Shown here: positions 49,230 through 62,400 of the stretch, piece after piece | How the letters are laid out: each line of letters begins with the position of its first letter | Numbering within the stretch: position 1 is the stretch's first letter | Assembly: GCF_000524195.1 (NCBI RefSeq) | Contig: NW_020170441.1 | Coordinates: 15,122-79,121, forward strand | DNA from: Echinococcus granulosus | Lineage: Eukaryota; Platyhelminthes; Cestoda; Cyclophyllidea; Taeniidae | Length of the DNA stretch: 64,000 nt | Reading direction: 5' to 3' | Translations under genes and position numbers: made by a program | The notes under the pieces: generated by a model | Seen by the model: the letters and a program-made list of their open reading frames with translations, nothing else | Database searches by the model: none | Told to the model about the DNA's origin: nothing

Positions 49230-49559
49230 GTGGTCGGTAATCCCATCCTTGTAAATACCCCCCGTTCCGCAGGGTACGCCTTCCCTTATCAAAATATAAC
49301 TCCATTTGTAAACAGGACGCGGTTCGAGTGGGCGGAGTCAGTGGGTCCCCATGCATACGCTGTTAAGTATGCAAAGCAGACGTCACAAGCTGTCGGCTAG
49401 CGCATTATGTAAACCCAAGTTAAAAACAAGGATATACCTTTACAATAACCCTAGTTAGCAAACAAGCCGTTCCACAACAGTTTCTCGACAAACGTACATC
49501 ATGCTCAGGCAAATGCCATCGACAATAAATTATGTACAAATAAGAAGACCGGGACAAAA
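49230..49559. other. Convergent 3' region between FTSJ3 and RSRC2
   Basis: The two stop codons are only 330 bp apart. A plus-strand AATAAA (49524-49529) lies about 30 bp from the RSRC2 stop. No AATAAA was seen on the minus strand here, so RSRC2 may use a variant signal or run into FTSJ3. Confidence 0.6.
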
Positions 49560-52023
49560 TCATTTCCCCTCCTGTTGCGCGCCGCCACCAGTCTGTTTCA
49601 TGGCGGCATACGTCCTATAGTCGGTCATCGCCGAGGAGTATCCCAAGCCAACGCCTCGCTGTGTGTGCGTCAGAGTGCGTGACGTCTCGAACTCATGCTC
49701 CAGATTCCTGAAAAGGTCCGCTTGTTCTCGAGCTTGGTTCAAGGCCTCGTCCAAAGGTGCACCCTCTGCACCGTTACTATTGTCATCGTGGATCCCCATG
49801 AGTTTGCGAAATTTCGCGGCAGCAGCGGAATCGCCTTTTCCCGCAACCATCGAGGTCTTCTTCCACATCGTTGACTTAGCCTCCTTAAATTAAAAAAAGA
49901 ATTTAGCGGTAGTAGCAAGTGACACAATTCGTTACCAGCCGATTTCAGCAAACCAAATTCGAATTCCGAATTTGATTTTTTGTAATGATCGTCACCTTTG
50001 CAAATGCACTTTTCAGTCTCAGCAGTTGACATGCTCGAAAGTTATTTCGATCAAGAGGCAGATTTATTTTAAAATCCAATTCGGAACTCGGTTTTAAGCT
50101 CCCTATTTTTATTGAAGAACATAAAATGGTATTCCCTGCTTCTTAAAAAGAAGGCAAAACGGGACTTATCGTACATTCCTTGAAAAAGAACACATCGACG
50201 ATCGTCCACAAAGGAGACCTCTCAAGTCCATGGCTGAAGCGGGGGTGCTGTAGCAGTGCTAGGCTCATCGCTGGCCGTCAACTCTAGCCGCTTGACGGTA
50301 TCCGCTTGAAAATAAATGTAAGCGCAAGGGGACGAACCCTTAGTGATCTCGCTCTCATTTTTTTTCGGAGAGAGTAGGTACACGCACATGTGACATGTCG
50401 TTACTATTATTACACAACAAAACTGGTCATGCAGAAGGGAGACTCACCTCTTTTGCCTCAGCCACCGGATCGGATTTCCTGGACCAGAGAAGTTTCCGTT
50501 TCTGCTGCTGTTCGGCGAGTTTGGCAGCATTCACTGACATTGGATTATAGAAGCTCGGTAAGTTTGCAGCAGCTGCCGCGGCCTCTGCCTTTGCACGAAC
50601 CTGCGTCATTTGCGTCGCCTGTATGCGTGCGAGAACCTCCTGAGGTGTACTTTCACCTAGAAAACCAATGCCAATAAGTAGAGGTTTAAGAATAGCAAGT
50701 CTTTAAAGTGCGCACCGAAGCCTGGTGGGAAAAGCCATTAAAAAGCCGTCCTACTGAGTGGCAGTAGCTGGGCTTCACTGAATGCTGAGCACTGAGAATA
50801 GGGAATGAACATACTCGGTTTCACTGCGGACGCCATGATCGCAGATGCTTTGTTCACAGCTTCTAGTTTTGCTGCTATAGGATCAACCGGCCTAACAGCT
50901 TCCTGAACCTATGGTGTGAAAAAAATAAACCGGGAATACCTTACTAATGGAACCATAATTTTATAAGTGCAAAGGATGTTGTGAACAAAAACTATGATTT
51001 TTAAGATAGCGTACTTTTGCGAGCTCAGATCGCGAACCAATAATTTTTCGAGAGAAAGCCGTCTCTCGTTCTCTTCCGTGTCTTGATGAGTGACGAGCTC
51101 GCCTGCCATCGGATGGGGAGGATGACGATGAAGACCTACGCCTTTTGTCCTCTCTTCGTCTTCGACGGATGACTTCGCGACCATAATTGCGACGCCTCCG
51201 ATGAGAATGATGGTCGTGATCACCCCGATGCTCACGACTACGATCCCGTCTTCGGTACGACCTACGACTGCGTTCACAACTACGACTTCGGGAGCGGCGA
51301 TCACGCCGACTGCTTCGCCCATGCTTTGAGCTAAACAGAGGGATTACTGGATATTTGGAACAATAACAAAACAGAGGCGTGTGAGAGAGGTTCTAGAATT
51401 GCAAAGTACATCAAATAACCAAGAACCCTGTGTACATTAATAGCAAAAAACCTACGAATTATGGGTGTTAAATGCATAATACTTCGCATTTCAGTGCAAA
51501 TTCAAGGCACAAAAGATGATGTGAGCGTGCTTATGCAGATAGACATACCGTCTCGAAGAGGAGCCTCCACATGAAAAATCATGAATGTCTTCACAATACT
51601 GCCGAGGCATTTTGGAATCTACCTTTGGGGAGGTATCTTTTTCATCACTTTGAACACCACTAGAAGTGGGCGACGAGCTTGATGATGTGGTCTCCTAAAT
51701 AAAATAAGAAAAGTGCTACATGGAGTGGCACAATGGCAGCAGAAACAGTTTTAATAATTACAACCTTCGGATCACGTGCCTGTGACTCAAAAATCCTACG
51801 AACCTCGTCGCCTGACTCCTATAAAAGAAAACGCAAACTCGCAATTTGTAACTGACAAAATTAAATCACGACCACCCCCCAGAACACCCAAATACTGTGT
51901 ATGACAACTAAGGTGATGGACCCCATAGAACTGATTAAAACGCAAAAAATAACCATTTTAAAGACGTACATCCATGGAGGAACCGTAATCACACAGCTTC
52001 CCCTCAACCTTATCAGCCATCAT
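49560..52023 (-). CDS. RSRC2: Arginine/serine-rich coiled-coil protein 2, complete, 7 exons
   Basis: A nuclear RS-type protein associated with RNA processing; its exact role is poorly known in any animal. Exons: 52023-51970, 51818-51765, 51694-51549, 51330-51015, 50908-50815, 50656-50448, 49883-49560; all in phase, 398 aa. The ATG at 52023 is followed directly by a second ATG. Exon 4 encodes the RS domain (RRDRRSRSRSCERSRRSYRR) and later a Ser run. Exon 6 has LPSFYNPMSVNAAKLAEQQQ and KRKLLW, matching the PKYYNPAAVNPxKFAEQ pattern of RSRC2. Exon 7 has AAKFRKLMGI, LFRNLEHEFETSRTLTHTQR and GVGLGYSS, the conserved SMAP-type C-terminus. It converges with FTSJ3. Introns range from 106 to 564 bp. 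Confidence 0.93.
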
Positions 52024-52493
52024 AGTGAACTGATGGTTTAAACAAATGGACGGAGGCAAATACGAGCATCAATCTGAAGTTAAAGTGTTTCAAAATTCCG
52101 TTGTTTTTTTTGCGTCATCATGCTTCATTTTAAATTTGTCGAAGCTTAAAGAAACCAGGAAAACTCTTTGACTACAAAAAGTTATAAATGCACCATCGAA
52201 GGTAGATCAAACAAGGATTAGAAGATATAAAACTACCTACTTTTGTTCCTAAAAAAATCTACATGCCTCTTTGCAGAAAAAATACTTTCGAAAAAAGGAA
52301 GAGGCAGGTTTATTTTAACTCATATTCATTAATGAAGCTAATAACAACCAAATCCATATACGCTACGGCACCGCGGTTTGCGATTGATATATATACAATG
52401 AACTAAAAGGGTAATTACATGAATGCTAACTCGATTGCAAAAATTCCACAAAGCGGTTTTGCATTGGCTACATGGAGCATGCGAATGGGTTTC
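52024..52493. other. Upstream flank of RSRC2
   Basis: AT-rich, no ORF worth reporting; probably the RSRC2 promoter and 5' UTR together with the 3' UTR of the candidate exon to its right. Confidence 0.4.
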
Positions 52494-52691
52494 TTAGCTG
52501 GATTCAATAGCATTATTCCATGGGTTTTCTGAAATGCGGCGGTTGCTAATTTTAGGTCTTAGTAATAGATAGCCTAGACCCATGACCATGTCAACAGCCT
52601 TGGTCCCACCGTTAATCATGCATACATCGTTACTGAGTACCATGCTTTCCACTGTTTTGAGAGGAGTCTCGGCAAGCTCGGATGGAATGGC
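52494..52691 (-). CDS. Candidate terminal exon of an unrecognised gene
   Basis: An acceptor ACTAAAATAG is followed by a 65-codon open frame ending TAA. The product starts AIPSELAETPLKTVESMVLS, contains INGGTKAVDMVMGLGYLLL and ends charged and polar. Composition and the clean frame look like real coding sequence. No family is recognised and no upstream exon was found; it must begin to the right, on the same strand as RSRC2. Confidence 0.4.
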   Translation of the reverse strand, partial: AIPSELAETPLKTVESMVLSNDVCMINGGTKAVDMVMGLGYLLLRPKISNRRISENPWNNAIESS

Positions 52692-55600
52692 CTATTTTAG
52701 TAAAAAGGCATACTTGTATACTTCTAATTTTTATTTCTAATTTTTTTATCTTTTGAGCCAAAAGGCTTGGTTTCAGTTGTCTAATGTTTATCTGGCGTTT
52801 TATTATAATATACCAAACCTTTCATTTAACACTTAATAAGTGACCTTCACCCTACAATCAACCCGCCATGTTCGTATGGGTCTGCCGATCGTGATCTGGC
52901 TGTGTTTATCAGCACTTCTTGTACCGATTGGCCGGCCGATTATCACAAGTGCGCTTGTCAATAATGCGTTTAGTAGCCTTTTGTTATGTGTCTCTCGATT
53001 GCTGTATTTTGTGTGGCGCAACAACGAGTTTTTGCGCTCTATTTGCATCCTCCGTGCTTTTTTAAACCGGTTTGTCCCGTTATTTCAAGGACTTCAATCT
53101 CGTCTGCGCAACTGAATTGTACCATGCACCCCTTTACTCATCACCTCCTTTCAATAACCGTCTAAAGTACGTTCAAATCCTGTAAGTTTATTGTTTTACC
53201 AATGCCTTTTTCGTTACGTAAATGGCTATACTACGCGCCTGTGTGGGTTTTTTTGAAAATATGTTTAGACTTAAATGCGCCTATACTCTCTTAGTATATC
53301 AGCCCTATTTGTATTTTATAGTTATATTTGCCCCGTGCGTTGTTATAGAATTTGTTTTTATTTTGATGCGAGTTTCACATACTTTGTCCAGATTTTTTGT
53401 AGGCATTTGACCTCCTTGAACACACTTTCAAATATGTGTTCTACTGCTATTTCGAAACTGATTTCGTGAATGCCTTTTGTGTGAGGACTTGATATTTATT
53501 ACCGTTAGTTGTGCTTCCCAGCCATTTCGTTTACATCCCTGAAAATGATTACGAGAATTTAATGCATGATGCATACGAATATATGTATATGTGGATTGTA
53601 TTACTACCTTGATCTGTGGATGAAATGATGTGCTTAAATGTCCGAAAATAATTGGCAATGATGTATTCTACAATGTTTGTCCTTACTATGTATCAGAATG
53701 TCATCAATTTGTCCTATTTTCCACTGGACTGTACGGTTGTGCCATTGAATTTAGATATACAGCTTACTTAGTACTGTTTTGGCACCAATTTCGTTTCTCT
53801 AATGCAATCTTCTCTTACTCTTAAGTATCTCTCCTCATTTTTTTGTTCGGTAACCAGTTCTTCCTCCACTTTCTGAGAAATACGGGTTGCGTTTTCATAT
53901 GCAATGCTTAAACTGATTGATTGTGCCAAGCTTGTTACTACGACTGTATTTGCACGTTATGAAACTATTAATTTAATGCATTTATAGTTCTACGTTTCTT
54001 GGTTGTCACGCATAACTACTACTCAGTTTGAAGTGTTGGTGCTGCAATAGGAGTCTACATCCCAAACCGCCTGCGATTTTCTGGTGCTTAATCGAGCTTT
54101 TAGGGGTACACATTACGTTGTAATCGATTTCTATTATTTCCTAAAGGGAAATGGGATTCATTTGTAGCGGGTAGTTTTGTTACCAAAGTAGCATACGACG
54201 TATGCTTTTGGGTTTTCCGTCACCATTGCTTGCCTCGATGTATACTCTCCAAACGTCTTATATTAAAACGGTATGAGTGTATTTGCGTTCTCTTCAACGC
54301 CTGAACCATGTATTCACTTACCCTAAAAGATCTTACCTAGCCTATGTTCTCTAATGCTGTGATTTCTGCACGAAATTTGAACTTTTGGTATGGTGATAGT
54401 GATTTTAACCGGTCCTATTAATTGACTTTAAGAATTTCCTAAATTTTGTATTCTCAACTATCACCCTTTATCCCCCAATGGGCCGACTTCTATTCAATTA
54501 TTTTGTCGTCTGATATGCTTTCTGCATTTTTCTAAAAAAAGAAAAGAAGTGGACTCAGGCTTCTCATTTTCGTGCTCCTTTCATTGTATCAAAGTTCTAT
54601 ATAGCTTAAGGGAGAATTTGGTTTATTTTGCTCTGAAGTTGGCGATATTAACACCTTACAGGCGCTGTTACTTTTGTAGAGTCATTACTGTTTCCTAGCG
54701 GGCTGAACTACATTTATGCGACTCTCCACACTATTACTCACATCCGAATTCATCTATCTCAAAATCTTGCTATGCAAGTGTCTGAGCCACTTGTTACTCT
54801 TTAACATGGCCGCACTGTGCACAAACGGATCTTTTTACCTCAGTTGACCAACGGCGGGTCAAGTCACCGGCTACTGCACCGGCACACACTTCGCACATGA
54901 CATCTTGTGCAACAAGCTATTCTTTTACGTCCTTTCTAAACCTACTTTACAACCTTCCTACTTCACATAACTTGAAACAGTGGTGCGACATCCATCTGTT
55001 TTAATCCACAACGCTCAGTTCATTTTGGGTTTATTTAGTCGCTCGTTAAGGGGCTACCAACTTCTCTCTCAAAATCAAAAGACTGCCTTTCATTTAAACG
55101 CTGACCACCCAATCGTTATTTTAGTGTTATGCAGTTGGATACTCCTCCAGGTATCTCCAAAATCTCTATCGATGCCTCAATGTTGCTAAGCGTGAGGTCC
55201 CGCGTTCATGTATTTCTCATTCGTGATTGCTTTTTTTCACTAAATTTAAGATACGCTACCATATCTATCTTGCATTGCTATTCAAATTCATTTTGAAAAT
55301 CCATCATATTGTGATGTATTCCGAAAGGTTAGGCATGTGGATCTACTTCCAAATTTGCAGGCATTTCTTCATTTTTAGTATTTTGGGCACCGGTTCTCTT
55401 GTTCAAATCCATTAGTTTTCCTTATTCTGGATCGTCTTGTTCACTTTGCTATTTAGTCCTTATTACTGGCTTGAAATTACCTCCGATAGTTCCCCTTAAG
55501 AGTGAAATTTTCGTCGTATGGCGTTTAGTTCACATACTATGCATGTAAACAAGGTTCTCCTGTTTGAGTGTCCTTAAGGTACCATACTTCACAAACAGGC

Positions 55601-55999
55601 TGCTCTGTCAACATTGTAAGAGTACCTGTTTATAAAGTATTGCTCTCTGCCAGTCCCTGTGACTGGCTCTTATGGTAGTTTTTCCCTGGCATATTGAAAC
55701 GAGCACCATGAGGTACCATATTTGTCAGAAATGATTACATTCATTGAGCTAGTAATGAGCTCAGCGACGACCCTTACGCGCCACTTCGTCACCGCACATC
55801 TCGCTATTTTATCTGTCACTCCCTTTTATGACTTAGCCAACCTTTTTGTAGTACGAGGACTCGACAAGGCACATGATGCTTGCTCTTCATGTTAATTTTG
55901 TCCCCAAACCACCAGCTTTGAATGCGTCGTCTGCATTATGAATTTATTTCTGTTTGAGACAACCTCAAAAACTATACAAGTTAGCCAACCACACCTTCC
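52692..55999. other. Mostly non-coding, one hydrophobic ORF
   Basis: The T-rich sequence has only small ORFs. At 52876-53115 (+) an ATG frame of 79 codons encodes a hydrophobic peptide (GLPIVIWLCLSALLVPIGRP) with a basic end (LQSRLRN). It overlaps a GC palindrome, TTGGCCGGCCGAT. A tiny membrane protein or chance are both possible. Confidence 0.3.
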
Positions 56000-56218
56000 C
56001 ATTTGTTATTTGAGGTCTAACATCATCGGTAAAATGCAGTGAACCCAGAATTGCTCTTTCTCACTTAACTTTTCCGTTACGTACTGAATGGGTAATTTTG
56101 CATCACTACTAGCCCACGCCGTGTGACGGCGGACCACATAGTGATCAACTTTTTGATGAAGATGTCTTGCTATGCCAATTTGCGTCTTTATGAAGGTACA
56201 TGCAAATATGCCGACCAT
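56000..56218 (-). CDS. Candidate exon, unrecognised
   Basis: A minus-strand frame with ordinary amino acid composition (RHLHQKVDHYVVRRHTAWAS, KLPIQYVTEKLSEKEQFWVH) ends TAA. A donor-like TACGTAACGG lies inside, and an acceptor-like CATAAAG at its left. No family is recognised. Confidence 0.25.
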
Positions 56219-57185
56219 TTCGAATAATTGAATGCTTTCCGATTCCGTAGTTTAGAACATCTGTACTAACAGGTGTCCGCTGTGCCCCCTAGTGTACGAA
56301 TTCCTTAATTTTTTGGATTTTTCTTGATCAGAGGCTTCTATTGTGCTGGAAATATGTTTTACTTATGTGGTGCTCTGGTTCATTCATTACTTTTCATATG
56401 CATGTCTGATCCCTTTCCCAACAAATGTCACATTCGATGGTCAAGTTCCGCATCTATTCAACTCATGATCATTCCTGAGTCTATTGCCACCTTTCTCCAA
56501 TGGGCTGACCGTACTACCATGATGAAGTGCTTACGTCCCTGGTGCTTCAGTGGAAGATGTTGGAAATAAAATATCAAAATGCAATGACTGATTAAATATC
56601 ACAGTGTTCTGGAAACCCTTCTCATGTAGCGTCAACATCTAATTTCTGTAGTTTCCCGAATACACAGGACCCTTCGTCATATGCGTCACCTACAGACACG
56701 TGAACATGGGGTGCGTTATCAAAAAAGGGTTTTTTAAGGATCAATGCATAGTGCTACAATTTCAGTCTATGACCGTGTCAAAGGTGGATCCGTGTCACCG
56801 GTGGGCGCCTTAGGCTTTCGTCCCAATTTTCTTTTTCGCAAGTGAACCATGCTCGTGATTTATTTTCGTGGCAAAACGGCTCCCCCTTCACTGTCTTTGA
56901 CCGTTGAGCTGGTGCGGCCGTTGTGGCATTCATTTAACTTTCTACATGCTGACACAATAATCCATGTGTATTCCCTTAGTAGGCTTTGGACAAGGGTAGC
57001 AAAGTGGCGTTTGGGCGGTTCTTAGCCAGGTAGGTGCCCGGCGTATTTCCCACTCTGGTCGTAGCGCACCGCGTCTGCTCTAGTAGTTTAACGCCTAATT
57101 GGTTGTCGTGCCACGGCTTCTGGTTATGGCCGAAAGAATCTATTTTAATCAACTTAGCAGATTTTGAGTGCTCTTAGCTGCTCAT
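56219..57185. other. Intergenic or intronic, nothing recognised
   Basis: Only short, domain-free ORFs. Confidence 0.4.
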
Positions 57186-57188
57186 CTG

Positions 57189-57455
57189 TTATGCCATTAA
57201 TATGTGCCTTCTTTCGTCGGCATTTGCATATAGGCCACCCGTGTTCCCACCGTATCCTGCGTAATTGTTATCTATTCTTCCCAAGTGCAAGTGTTCTGCC
57301 GGTTTTGAATGTGAAGTATTTTTGCTAAAACTTGGATTTATTTGATTTGCTGCGGTTGCTTCTCTGGGCGAATCATCTATTCCATTGTCCACTTCACCTA
57401 CCAATGCACCTCTTTTGAAAACATGTGAGGTTGTGTTTGACTTAGTTTGTGAAAG
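57189..57455 (-). CDS. Candidate terminal exon, unrecognised
   Basis: An open frame of about 88 codons running leftward to TAA at 57189. It is hydrophilic, Asn/Gly/Ser-rich, with VGEVDNGIDDSPREATAANQ, NNYAGYGGNTGGLYANADER and the end RHILMA. It has no Met until inside the frame, so it would be a 3' exon of a minus-strand gene. Composition is unlike the T-rich surroundings. No family recognised. Confidence 0.4.
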   Translation of the reverse strand, partial: LSQTKSNTTSHVFKRGALVGEVDNGIDDSPREATAANQINPSFSKNTSHSKPAEHLHLGRIDNNYAGYGGNTGGLYANADERRHILMA

Positions 57456-57458
57456 TTA

Positions 57459-60400
57459 ATCGGTTTTACAAATTGGAGGAATCAACGATGCATTTAGACC
57501 AGGTCTGATGGCGAAATTATTGTTGGGCTTTTTACCTGAAACCAACTTTCATAAAATTGTGATCATAAAACCGTTTAATTGGAACCAACTATTATGCTCT
57601 TCCCATTAAGTCTGGGATAATCTGAGTGAAGATTTGTAAATAGGCTCTTAATCTTCCGCTGAAAGTTTTCCTAAAAATTCAGTGACTTGACTGAAACAGT
57701 TGTTTTACAATCTGTAGTGGGTAAATTAGTCGGTTTCCCACTTTCTTAAATTTTGGAATAGTCTCTCAGCTGTCAGCAAGGTTTGCTTTTTACTCCAGTG
57801 GTTGCTACCACTTCCTTTGGTTACGCTCACTCATTTACTTGCTGCTTTCAATGGCTAAAACTTCTTGCGTCCGTTAAATCTTGTTGGGTTTTCACTTAGG
57901 ATTTTGGGTTTTGTTGGTGGCACTTTTGGTATGCACTTTGTTTTATTTGTTCTTGTATAATTTCCCCTACAAGCATGCACCGTGCGGTAGTCATTCTAAA
58001 GGTGTACCTTAGTGATTGTGCTATTCTTATTAAGGATTTTGTTAGGTTTTCCCCACCTTGGCTAACTGCCATAGCAATTTATTTTTGGCAGTCTGGGTGG
58101 TGGGTTTTTCTTGCATGTACAATCTCGCAAGTATTACCTGCCCGACTATCTGCCCCCTTCCTCCTTTCTTGCTCCCCTCACTGGCCTTACTTCGACCAAA
58201 CCTCTCTGTCTGTTTAAATGAAATATGCTGAAGGGAATTTCAGGCCTTCTTTTGGGGCTCTTCACCACCCAACTCTACACTGCCAATGTCTCTGGTTGCA
58301 ATGTCGTAATTGTCCCGACAGTCCCATTTAAATTCACTTTCTGTTGCTGACAGATCTCAGACGTTTGACTCGTTCCCCTTCCACTTTTCCAGTGCCTCGC
58401 AGTCAAACGCTATCCCCCTCTACGTGATGATTTGGAGGAGCGTGAGCTCTTTTTCTTTTGAAACTCGCTGTGTTTCTGACAAACTGGGTATGCATTGCTG
58501 TTTGTTGGCGCTGATTTTCGCCTGGACTAGCCCTAGTTTTGGCAGGAAAATAATACCTTGCCGAAAAAATCATATCGCTTTATCTTGGGCCTTTTATGGA
58601 TTAAATTAAGTTGGCCTTATGTTCTCTTTCATTCGTTGGATTAGCGTACCCTGGCAAAAAATTGTCGAAACCCTTTTATCACCGTGCCGAATATTGTTTG
58701 TTTAGGAGCGACGTTTTATTTGTGAGAATTTTTTAGTTGTTTGCTCAGGGTAGATCACTCTTAAATGTCGAATGACAAATGATGGGGTTCTGTTTTCTTG
58801 TAGGCTTGCGCATTTTCCTGCCAATGACAGGGTTATAGGTCTGTCAAGTCTACTAAATTCCTTGTAAGTCATCGCTCTTTTTTTCGATTTTCTGAAACCA
58901 TTGTAATTTACTTGAAATTCCAGGTGTTTTTTTTTTCCTTTTTATCATGCAGGCGTTTCCGTCTGTCTCGGTCCATCTTAGTGCTTCCAGATGCGCCTAT
59001 TTCATGCTTACTCTAGTCATGGTGCTTACCCTAGGTAATTTTGCGCGATATTTTGGTCCACTAATGTTTAGTTAAATTGCTATTTCATGTGTAAATAGTT
59101 TTCTCGCGGTTAGCTGGGTTAGTGTGACCCTTGCACACGATAAGTTTGTGGTCTTGTAAACACTCGTGCACCCCTACCTTTACATCTGAACGTCCATTTT
59201 CGCTTACAAGTGTACACTAAGTCGGTGCTTTTTCAGCCTCAGAAATAGCCTGATTGCGCTCAGGCGATGTCCCACCCTCGACTTTTTGCGCTTTCATTCT
59301 GACAGCCGAAGTCGGAAGTGAATCTGACACACTTTACTTGGTGTGGGACTTCGTGATGTAGTGCGTAATGCATGCAGAGAGGTGTTTGTAAACCTTCCTT
59401 CACGAGACTTTCGGCTGCCTTGCGCTGGCTCTGACATTTTTAGCGACGTGTGTCAACTACCCGTGCTTTATCCTTCTCAACTTCCAGGTGCAGAGTATAC
59501 CCCTTTCGATATGCCACCTCCCGGGGATTTCACCAAAAGACTCTTCAGTTTCTTAATGTAGTAATATCGATTTAGTTGTTTATTGTCCATTCAGCAATCC
59601 ATTTTCCTGTGGCGCCAAATGAATCAACCCACGCTTCCGAGGCATGTGAGTGATTACTGCGCTTCATTTCTGGCACTCACTGAACCTATCACAACTTCAA
59701 ATTGCCATTTTAACATGTCTGAGCGTTTTTTCTTTAAAAGGTTGTACTTTTTATCATCATAAATTCGCTTACTGTTGGTTGGATGTTCGACGTCATCAAT
59801 TATGCAATTTCTCTCTTGGTGTCACTTGTACTGCAGTTCTTCTGCACCCAACCCAAGTGGTACCCATAATCCAAGCGCCCGGGGAACGAATTTCTGATTT
59901 TTTCACGGCCTCCGATACATATTGTTTTTTTTCTTCCCTTAAAACCAGAACGCGATGGTTAGATTACATTAGTCGTCGCAAGAGCTCAGAGCTGTTGGAT
60001 ACCCTTCAAGAAGTTGAAGCAGCTTGTTGTCACGATCGTACGATGCTTTGTTAATTCATTTTCTGAGGTGCCCCTCTGATATCTTAACGAATGAAATTGC
60101 TTTTAATACAAACCCAAATGTGGTTTGGCATAGAGGCCGAATTCCAACTAAACCAGCTCGATAGCATGACTGCTAATACTGAGCGCCCACTTGCCAGCGG
60201 GCGACATAGCGGTGGCAGTCACGTGATGGGGACGCGTGCATCGTGTCTGTCTGTCTGTCCTTGAAGTGTCAACATGCCAACAACACTAGTAGTTCATTTT
60301 TTTAATGCCGCATTGGACCAACTACTATGGCTCTTTAAAACTGTACCCGGGCTGTGCCGAAGCCCGCCTTTTTGTCAGTGCGACTGTGCCCTGGTTGGAC

Positions 60401-62227
60401 GTCTGTTTACCACCGCGTCAGAACGTTCCCTCCCAGTTATTCTCCCACCGCAAGGCGAGTAAAACTCCTTGTTGTTTTTTGGGACAAGGCACCACTGAGC
60501 TTTGAGCTTGACATTTGTGTGATTAATCGAGCTACTGTTTATGTGATTTTTTACGTCTGTGCTGTTCAAAATGGCTCAACACTGCCCATATTTTGGTTGT
60601 TCCTCTATGCCCTTTTACCCCTCTCTACCACTGGGTGGGATTTGACAGGCTGTTTTCTCGGTCCTTTACTGCCCGCGGTTTCGAGTGTGCTGAATTTATT
60701 CCACCTGGTCGAGCATTCTCTTAAGTTCTCCTCCCTTCATTTGCCGACTTATGTCACGTTGATTGATGGCATTGCTCAAAGTACAAAGTTGTATTCATTC
60801 GACTCGAGTTTTGTGTAATGCGTCTGGATGACACTCCTTACCGGAACATCTAAATGATCATTATGAATTGCGCCATATCGTCTACCTTCAGGATAGAACA
60901 TAAACAACTATCAGATATGGGCGACTTCTTTGTGCATATGTTTGAAACCGTTGTTCATAGGTCGTTCATATTTTTGTATCTCCATGGTTGGAAGTATGTG
61001 GACAAAGCGGACTGATAAGTGCATGTGTCCGTGTTTATGTAACTGCGGGGCGCCAACTTATCTCAACTACAATTAATTAAAGGTGTGCGTGGGGGTGGGA
61101 GTGTCACTTAGCGCCCCCATATTTTGGCGTGGCACTATCACGGGTGAGCCCATTTGGAACTGAGCCAAAACCCTTCATGACAGAAGCGGTGTCTCGTTCT
61201 CCAGGTGACCAGTCACTCATCGTCGCATTGTAAAGGCTCGAAAATTCGGGTCGTGTATACGGACGACGGATCCTTAATTCATCAATCAGGCTGAAGTGAA
61301 CAATTGCACCGAATGAACGTTTTTCTCGACTTCTGCGATTTTAAATGTACTGGGTCTTGAATAGTAGCATGATGTGATGAAAATGTATGTTGCAAGTGAA
61401 AATTGACGGACAAAGTCAAGTCTCACTAATTTGGGCGCAGTATGAACGACGGGTTCGGCAGACAATCCGCGATGCGATTCGAACTATGAAAAATACATAT
61501 TTTACACAGCAATTTGTCCCCCCCCCTAACACTGCTTTTCACTTTTCCTCGTGGGGTGTAATGTCTTTTAATTATTGGACATTTCGAATAACGAGGTTCA
61601 TAGCTTTGTCTCAAGACAGTAAAGTCTTTTTTTCACCATTGCCACATGATTAATTTAGGTTCAGCATCAGGTTAGGGTGTGGTGTTGCATTACCTTCACT
61701 AGGTTTTACTTCATTCCTGACGTAGATTTAAAGGTGGTGAGTCATAGTAAGGTCACACAAGCTTTTTTTGGAAAGTAGAAGTTATTCTTATCTAAGCCAC
61801 AATGATCACTCGTTTTACCAAATTGCGGCACCCAGGACCGCGTATTACATTCTCCAGTTTTTTTCATCAACCATGATTGTTGTTATTCGGACAATCCTTT
61901 CCAACGCCAAATACATCACTCTGGTTTAGGTTTGTATTTACCATTGTAGTACGCTCCGTTTCGGGGAAATGATCGCCAATCTTTCTACTCCTATAATTAC
62001 AGTATGAGCTAATAGCTATCTGATCCAACTGTGATCTTAAGACTCGTTTGTTGATTCACTTGCATATTTTATCAATAGGAGTTGCTAACTAGTGAGTAAG
62101 CAAGTGCTGATTAGGGCTTCTCTTTCATTGCACCAGATGAGCCTTATCTTCCGATGGCCGATTTAAAGCTCGTAATGTAAGCACCCTTTTTCTGTATGGA
62201 GAAGTGCTCAAACTCATAGGCTCTTAC
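57459..62227. other. Long stretch without a recognised gene
   Basis: T-rich on the plus strand, with many short ORFs (such as 59650-60054 and 60354-60818) that lack domains and good splice context. A GC-rich patch with a short TCTG repeat lies near 60170-60260. It may be a long intron of a minus-strand gene bounded by the candidate exons at 57189 and 62228. Confidence 0.35.
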
Positions 62228-62400
62228 AGCCCTCTTTGCCTGGATTGGGGGGCTTGCCGCAGCCGATGCATTTTGCATTTCACCGTTTATTTGTTGGTAA
62301 TTTTGGGTGTACGTCCAAATTAACCATTGCTGTTGTTGGTGTGGGAGTAACATCATTTCCTTATGCTTCATGCACAAATCTTGTCTTTCCGTTGAAGAAA
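62228..62400 (-). CDS. Candidate internal exon with strong donor, unrecognised
   Basis: An open minus-strand frame, bounded on its right by an in-frame TGA and ending at a strong donor (GCT then GTAAGAG). It encodes a Gln-rich part (LLPHQQQQWLIWTYTQNYQQ) and ASAAASPPIQAKRA, as in disordered regions of nuclear regulators. The 5' limit is uncertain. It may belong with the 57189 exon. Confidence 0.35.

Noticed and set aside
50909..51322. Minus-strand 137 aa frame with Val/Ile-rich sequence
   Set aside because: It is another frame over the RSRC2 RS-domain exon (51330-51015); the RS frame joins its neighbours in phase.
52833..53048. Minus-strand 71 aa ORF
   Set aside because: Overlaps the hydrophobic plus-strand ORF around a GGCCGGCC palindrome; both strands look alike there and neither has splice support for this frame.
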